DNA of 64,000 nucleotides, from NCBI RefSeq assembly GCF_002095385.1, contig NZ_MIPP01000006.1, positions 51,508 through 115,507 on the forward strand, read 5' to 3'. A model generated the notes under the pieces. The model was not told the origin of the DNA. It did not search any database and saw nothing but the letters and a program-made list of their open reading frames with translations. This stretch comes from Pantoea eucrina. GTDB taxonomy: Bacteria > Pseudomonadota > Gammaproteobacteria > Enterobacterales > Enterobacteriaceae. Below are positions 60,350-64,000 of the stretch, piece by piece. Each line of letters opens with the position of its first letter. Position 1 is the first letter of the stretch. Position numbers and translations under genes: made by a program.

Positions 60350-60368
60350 GTTGTTATAGTATAACAAC
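60350..60368. promoter_or_regulatory. Zur-like palindrome before yeiR
   Basis: GTTGTTATAGTATAACAAC, a perfect 19-bp palindrome with the TGTTATA-n-TATAACA core of the enteric Zur box as I recall it. It lies between efpL and yeiR, 78 bp upstream of the yeiR ATG. GC-rich arms (CCGCGCC / GGCGCGG) surround it and a further 8-bp hairpin lies at 60320-60344. Confidence 0.65.
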
Positions 60369-60393
60369 CTGCCGGGCGCGGACAACGCAGCGA

Positions 60394-60966
60394 TCAGTCA
60401 GCGCGGCTCATATAGCGCCGTTCAGCTACGTGAATGCGAATACGGTCGCCGTTGCTGAGGTATTCAGGCACCTGCACCGAGAGGCCGGTACTCATCACCG
60501 CGGGTTTGGTGCGCGCGCTGGCAGAGGCGCCTTTGATGCCGGGCGTGGTATCAGCAATCACCATATCCACCGTCTGCGGCAGCTCCAGCGCCAGTACCTG
60601 GCCCTCCATCGTCAGCACCTGCATACCGGGAATACCGCCCTCCGGGATAAACAGCAGCTCTTCGGCAATCTGCTCCTGCTTAAAGTTGTAGGGCGTGTAA
60701 TCTTCATCATCCATAAAGACATATTCGTCGCCGTCGATATAAGAGAAGGTCACCGGGCGACGGCTCAGCTGAATGGCATCGATAATATCGTCGCCTTTAA
60801 ACCGCTCTTCGACCTTGAGGCCGGTACGCACATCGGTAAACCGCATTTTATAGAGCGTGGCTGCCCCGCGTGCGCTGGGACTCTGCACATCAATATCCTT
60901 CACCAGCAACAGCTTGCCGTTCCAGGTCACGACCATTCCTTTTTTGATTTCGTTTGCCTTAGGCAT
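60394..60966 (-). CDS. efpL: Elongation factor P-like protein EfpL (YeiP)
   Basis: 190 aa, the E. coli length. Three OB-like domains of the EF-P family. The tip of domain I reads [15 protein letters not shown] with Arg where EF-P has the modified Lys, so no beta-lysylation is expected. EfpL helps ribosomes through difficult proline-containing motifs (family knowledge). [15 protein letters not shown] is the domain II/III signature. Divergent from yeiW. Confidence 0.96.
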   Translation of the reverse strand: MPKANEIKKGMVVTWNGKLLLVKDIDVQSPSARGAATLYKMRFTDVRTGLKVEERFKGDDIIDAIQLSRRPVTFSYIDGDEYVFMDDEDYTPYNFKQEQIAEELLFIPEGGIPGMQVLTMEGQVLALELPQTVDMVIADTTPGIKGASASARTKPAVMSTGLSVQVPEYLSNGDRIRIHVAERRYMSRAD

Positions 60967-61116
60967 GATGTTATTTACTCAGAAAAGAGAGGTGCGCGTC
61001 ACGTTACGCGCGCGACCGGAAACAGGCAAGTAAGGCCCTGTAAAATTGTTATCTGCACATAGCTTTCAGCAGGCGGGGCTGCTATTGTCGCCGCGAAATC
61101 TCTGCCGGAGCGCTTC

Positions 61117-61371
61117 ATGTTATGCCGCGACCAGTGCGGTGCCTGCTGCACCGCGCCCTCAATTTCTTCGCCTATTCCGGGTATGCCTCATGGCAAGCCC
61201 GCCAATACGCCCTGCGTTCAGCTGGATGCGCAGCAGCGCTGCCAGCTGTTTGGTTCGCCGCTGCGTCCGGCCGTCTGTGCTGGCCTGCAGCCTGGACCGG
61301 AAATGTGTGGCAGCAGCCGGGATGACGCAATGATCTATCTGCTGCAGCTTGAGGCAGAGACGGCACCCTGA
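61117..61371 (+). CDS. yeiW: Cysteine-cluster protein YeiW (UPF0153)
   Basis: 84 aa, the family length. YkgJ-type cysteine cluster: [11 protein letters not shown] at the start, [10 protein letters not shown] in the middle, and [17 protein letters not shown]; a zinc or iron-sulfur site is plausible. [17 protein letters not shown] is the family hallmark. Function unknown. Two overlapping frames on the same DNA are shadows. Confidence 0.88.
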   Translation: MLCRDQCGACCTAPSISSPIPGMPHGKPANTPCVQLDAQQRCQLFGSPLRPAVCAGLQPGPEMCGSSRDDAMIYLLQLEAETAP

Positions 61372-61544
61372 AAAGCTGTAAGCCTGCTGAAAATCTGCCC
61401 GACCCGCCGCCTTTACTTTCAGCAAACTCATCAGCTGAGGCGTGCGAAAAATCTTAATTTCCCGATGAAGTGTGCGTAGCGTCAAAGATCTGTTCTTTGG
61501 TTTACGCATTTTCTTGCCTCGAAGAGCCGCCTGTACCATATTCC

Positions 61545-61558
61545 CTGAAACGTTTCAG
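61545..61558. promoter_or_regulatory. Cra (FruR) operator 1 of fruBKA
   Basis: CTGAAACGTTTCAG, a perfect 14-bp palindrome containing the TGAAACGTTTCA Cra consensus, 88 bp upstream of fruB. Confidence 0.8.
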
Positions 61559-61610
61559 CGTTGTAGTTGCGGCTAAGTGGCTGTGATGCAGCGTGTTTTT
61601 TCGCCATTAA

Positions 61611-61624
61611 GCTGAAACGATTCA
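61611..61624. promoter_or_regulatory. Cra (FruR) operator 2 of fruBKA
   Basis: GCTGAAACGATTCA matches the Cra consensus GCTGAAACGNTTCA exactly, 21 bp upstream of the fruB ATG. Two sites before fruB is also the E. coli arrangement. The intervening region 61372-61645 has no supported gene. Confidence 0.85.
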
Positions 61625-61645
61625 ATTCAGCAAGCGAGGAGAGAT

Positions 61646-62776
61646 ATGTTCCAGCTCGAAGTTCAGGCCATCCATACCGGCGCCACGGCACAGACAAAAG
61701 AAGACGCTATTCGTCAGGTTGCCGCCGCGCTGACCGCAGCAGGCAACGTTGCTGAAGGCTATGTCAGCGGCATGCTGGCTCGCGAACAGCAGACCAGCAC
61801 CTTTCTCGGCAACGGCATCGCTATTCCACACGGCACCACCGACACCCGTGACCTGGTGCTGAAAACCGGCGTACAGGTTTTTCAGTTTCCCCAGGGCGTA
61901 GAGTGGGGCGAAGGGCAGATTGCCTATGTGGCTATCGGCATCGCCGCTAAATCAGATGAGCACCTGGCGCTGCTGCGTCAGCTGACGCATGTGTTAAGCG
62001 ATGACAGCGTGGCAGAGCAGCTAAAAACGGCCTCTGCTGAGGATCTGCGTGCGCTGCTGATGGGTGAGAAGCAGGGAGCTGAATTTACCTTTGATACCTC
62101 GCTGATTGCGGTGGATGTCGCGGCGAGCGATCTGATCACGCTGCAGGCGCTGAATGCCGGTCGTCTGCAGGCGGCAGGCGCGGTTGACGCCGCATTTATC
62201 ACCGACGTTATCTCCCGCACGCCGCTGAGTCTGGGGCAGGGGATCTGGCTGAACGACAGCGCGCAGGGTAACCTGGGCAGCGCTGTCGCGGTAAGCCGCC
62301 CGGCGGTGCCGTTTGACCGGCAGGGCGAGCGCGTGGCGCTGCTGCTGACGGTTGCCGCAGTGGATGAGCGTCCGCTGGAGGTGCTGGGCTACCTGAGTAA
62401 CCTGCTGCAGAACAATAAAGCTGAACGTCTGCTGAAAGCGGATGCAGCCGGCGTACTGGCGCTGCTCACCAGCGAAGTGGATGAAGCCGCTGAAGTGCTG
62501 ACCGCAGAATTTACCATTCGCAATGAGCATGGCCTGCATGCGCGTCCGGGCACTGCGCTGGTCAGCGTTATCAAGCAGTTTAACAGTGATGTCACGGTTA
62601 CCAACCTTGACGGCAGCGGTAAGCCCGCTAACGGCCGCAGCCTGATGAAAGTGGTGGCGCTGGGCGTGAAGAAAGGCCATCGCCTGCGCTTTACCGCCAG
62701 CGGTGATGATGCGCCGCAGGCGATGCAGGCTATCGAAGAGGCCATTAATTCCGGTCTGGGCGAGGGGGCAGCATGA
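61646..62776 (+). CDS. fruB: PTS fructose EIIA-HPr fusion protein FruB
   Basis: 376 aa, exactly the E. coli length. An N-terminal EIIA-fructose domain with phospho-His62 (GIAIPHGT), a middle receiver-like M domain, and a C-terminal HPr domain with His298 ([11 protein letters not shown]). It carries phosphate from Enzyme I to FruA. A GAGGAGAG site precedes the ATG. The stop overlaps the fruK start by 4 bp. Confidence 0.98.
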   Translation: MFQLEVQAIHTGATAQTKEDAIRQVAAALTAAGNVAEGYVSGMLAREQQTSTFLGNGIAIPHGTTDTRDLVLKTGVQVFQFPQGVEWGEGQIAYVAIGIAAKSDEHLALLRQLTHVLSDDSVAEQLKTASAEDLRALLMGEKQGAEFTFDTSLIAVDVAASDLITLQALNAGRLQAAGAVDAAFITDVISRTPLSLGQGIWLNDSAQGNLGSAVAVSRPAVPFDRQGERVALLLTVAAVDERPLEVLGYLSNLLQNNKAERLLKADAAGVLALLTSEVDEAAEVLTAEFTIRNEHGLHARPGTALVSVIKQFNSDVTVTNLDGSGKPANGRSLMKVVALGVKKGHRLRFTASGDDAPQAMQAIEEAINSGLGEGAA

Positions 62777-63711
62777 GCCGTCGCGTCGCCACCATTACGC
62801 TGAACCCGGCGTATGACCTGGTTGGCTTTACGCCGGAGATAGAGCGCGGTGAAGTCAATCTGGTCAAAACCACCGGCCTGCATGCGGCAGGCAAAGGGAT
62901 CAACGTTGCCAAAGTACTCAAAGATCTCGGCATCGACGTCACCGTCGGCGGCTTTCTTGGCCGGGAAAATCAGGATGGCTTCCAGCAGCTGTTCAGCGAG
63001 CTGGGAATAGCCAATCGCTTTCAGGTCGTGCAGGGGCGTACCCGCATCAACGTAAAGCTTACAGAGAAAGATGGCGAGGTAACCGACCTCAACTTCTCCG
63101 GCTTTGAAGTAACCGCGCAGGACTGGGAGCGCTTTACCGCAGATTCACTCACCTGGCTCGGCCAGTTCGATATGGTCTGCGTCAGCGGCAGCCTGCCGGG
63201 CGGCGTGACGCCAGAGGCGTTTACCCGCTGGATGAGCGATCTGCGTACGCTCTGTCCGTGCATCATTTTTGACAGTAGCCGTGATGCGCTGGTTGCGGGT
63301 CTGAAAGCCGCCCCGTGGCTGGTTAAACCAAACCGGCGCGAGCTGGAGATCTGGGCTAACCGCAAGCTGCCTGAACTGCAGGATGTGATTAACGCGGCGC
63401 ATGAACTGCGCGAGCAGGGCATTGCTCACGTGGTGATCTCGCTCGGCGCAGAAGGTGCACTCTGGGTCAACGCATCTGGCGAATGGCTGGCAAAACCGCC
63501 GGTCTGTGAGGTTGTCAGCACGGTCGGTGCCGGTGACTCCATGGTCGGCGGCCTGATTTATGGCCTGCTGATGCGTGAATCCAGCGAACATACGCTGCGA
63601 CTGGCTACCGCCGTGGCGGCAATGGCTGTCAGCCAGAGCAACGTCGGCGTAGCCGATCGTACCCGGTTGGCCGCGATGATGGCGCGCGTCGACTTACAAC
63701 CCGTTAACTAA
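62773..63711 (+). CDS. fruK: 1-phosphofructokinase
   Basis: 312 aa PfkB-family kinase converting fructose 1-phosphate to fructose 1,6-bisphosphate. [16 protein letters not shown] at the start, [12 protein letters not shown], and the PfkB signature 2 with catalytic Asp255 in [13 protein letters not shown]. Overlaps fruB and is followed by fruA after 13 bp. Confidence 0.98.
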   Translation: MSRRVATITLNPAYDLVGFTPEIERGEVNLVKTTGLHAAGKGINVAKVLKDLGIDVTVGGFLGRENQDGFQQLFSELGIANRFQVVQGRTRINVKLTEKDGEVTDLNFSGFEVTAQDWERFTADSLTWLGQFDMVCVSGSLPGGVTPEAFTRWMSDLRTLCPCIIFDSSRDALVAGLKAAPWLVKPNRRELEIWANRKLPELQDVINAAHELREQGIAHVVISLGAEGALWVNASGEWLAKPPVCEVVSTVGAGDSMVGGLIYGLLMRESSEHTLRLATAVAAMAVSQSNVGVADRTRLAAMMARVDLQPVN

Positions 63712-63724
63712 CAGCAGGAGAGCG

Positions 63725-64000
63725 ATGATAATGAAAACGCTGCTGATAAAAGATTCTTCACTGGGACTGGCCTCCGCACATCTGGCTATCGAACGTCTGC
63801 GTGCTGCAGCAGCACAGGCCGGACTGGAGCTGGTCAGCACTGCCGCTGAAGCCGAACTGATCCTGGTTGCCGGCGACAATATTCCGGAAGATACGCAGCT
63901 GACGGGCAAATCCGTAGCGCGCGTTGATGTGCAGCAGGCGCTGCGCGATCCTCAGGCGGCGATAGCACAGGCGCAGGCAAACGCGCAGCGCTGGCAGCCC
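63725..64000 (+). CDS. fruA: PTS fructose EIIBC component (5' part)
   Basis: First 92 codons; the gene runs off the window. MIMKTLLIKDSSLGLASAHLA matches the FruA N-terminus; the second ATG at 63731 aligns with the E. coli start and is equally possible (AGGAG at 63716-63720). This region is the non-catalytic EIIB-prime domain that interacts with FruB. The catalytic EIIB and membrane EIIC lie beyond the window. Confidence 0.95.
   Translation, partial: MIMKTLLIKDSSLGLASAHLAIERLRAAAAQAGLELVSTAAEAELILVAGDNIPEDTQLTGKSVARVDVQQALRDPQAAIAQAQANAQRWQP

Noticed and set aside
61122..61325. Alternative plus-strand frame over yeiW
   Set aside because: The +84-codon yeiW frame has the conserved Cys pattern; this one does not.
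61159..61539. 126-codon minus-strand ORF overlapping yeiW
   Set aside because: More than half is the complement of yeiW, and the free part has no ribosome site or family resemblance.
1..64000. CRISPR arrays, insertion sequences, prophage genes
   Set aside because: No regularly spaced direct repeats, transposase or phage structural ORFs were seen in the window.

Overview
This is a chromosomal core window from a gammaproteobacterium of the Enterobacterales. The fused nuoCD gene, the rcsDB/rcsC pair, the nrdAB-yfaE cluster and the yejABEF cluster are all enteric in sequence and order. Gene order departs from Escherichia coli in several places: opgD lies between elaA and elaB, an MFS gene precedes rcsD, there is no ada beside alkB, and yojI abuts proL/yejM. 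Together with sequence character this suggests Erwiniaceae, most likely Pantoea or a close relative (inference). No prophage, insertion sequence or CRISPR array was seen.

Layout. 1-14464 (+): the respiratory complex I operon from the 3' part of nuoB through nuoN, closed by a strong terminator. 14552-18651: elaA (+), opgD (-), elaB (+) and a cinA-like gene (+). 18652-19018: a dense array of stem-loops between convergent genes. 19019-22761 (-): nrdA-nrdB-yfaE, class Ia ribonucleotide reductase with its ferredoxin, preceded by a regulatory region with paired NrdR-like boxes and DnaA boxes. 23167-26729: ubiG (-) and gyrA (+). 26896-34278: rcsC (+) facing rcsB-rcsD and an MFS exporter gene (-). 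34279-37176: a truncated type I secretion adaptor gene, the antisense RNA gene micF, and an OmpC-type porin gene broken by a one-base frameshift. 37177-41253: two small ORFs, apbE, alkB and yojI. 41324-45373: a small unknown gene, tRNA-Pro(GGG), pbgA/yejM, yejL, yejK and rplY. 45501-50104: radD, rsuA, bcr and yejG. 50115-57244 (-): the yejABEF peptide importer and the c-di-GMP phosphodiesterase pdeN. 57453-61371: mepS, lpxT, yeiR, efpL and yeiW. 61646-64000 (+): fruB, fruK and the start of fruA behind two Cra operators.

Functional themes. Much of the second half concerns the cell envelope and its surveillance: the Rcs phosphorelay, OmpC/MicF, PbgA (LPS homeostasis), LpxT (lipid A), MepS (peptidoglycan) and OpgD (periplasmic glucans). 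Several operators can be read directly: NrdR and DnaA boxes before nrdA, OmpR-like sites before ompC, a Fur-like box before yojI, a 19-bp Zur-like palindrome before yeiR, and Cra sites before fruB. The most unusual points are the structured element at 18652-19018, the frameshifted porin beside an apparently intact micF, the Zur-like palindrome before yeiR, the orphan secretion-adaptor remnant and an unlisted 38-codon membrane-protein gene. Functional calls rest on recalled family sequences; no database search was run.
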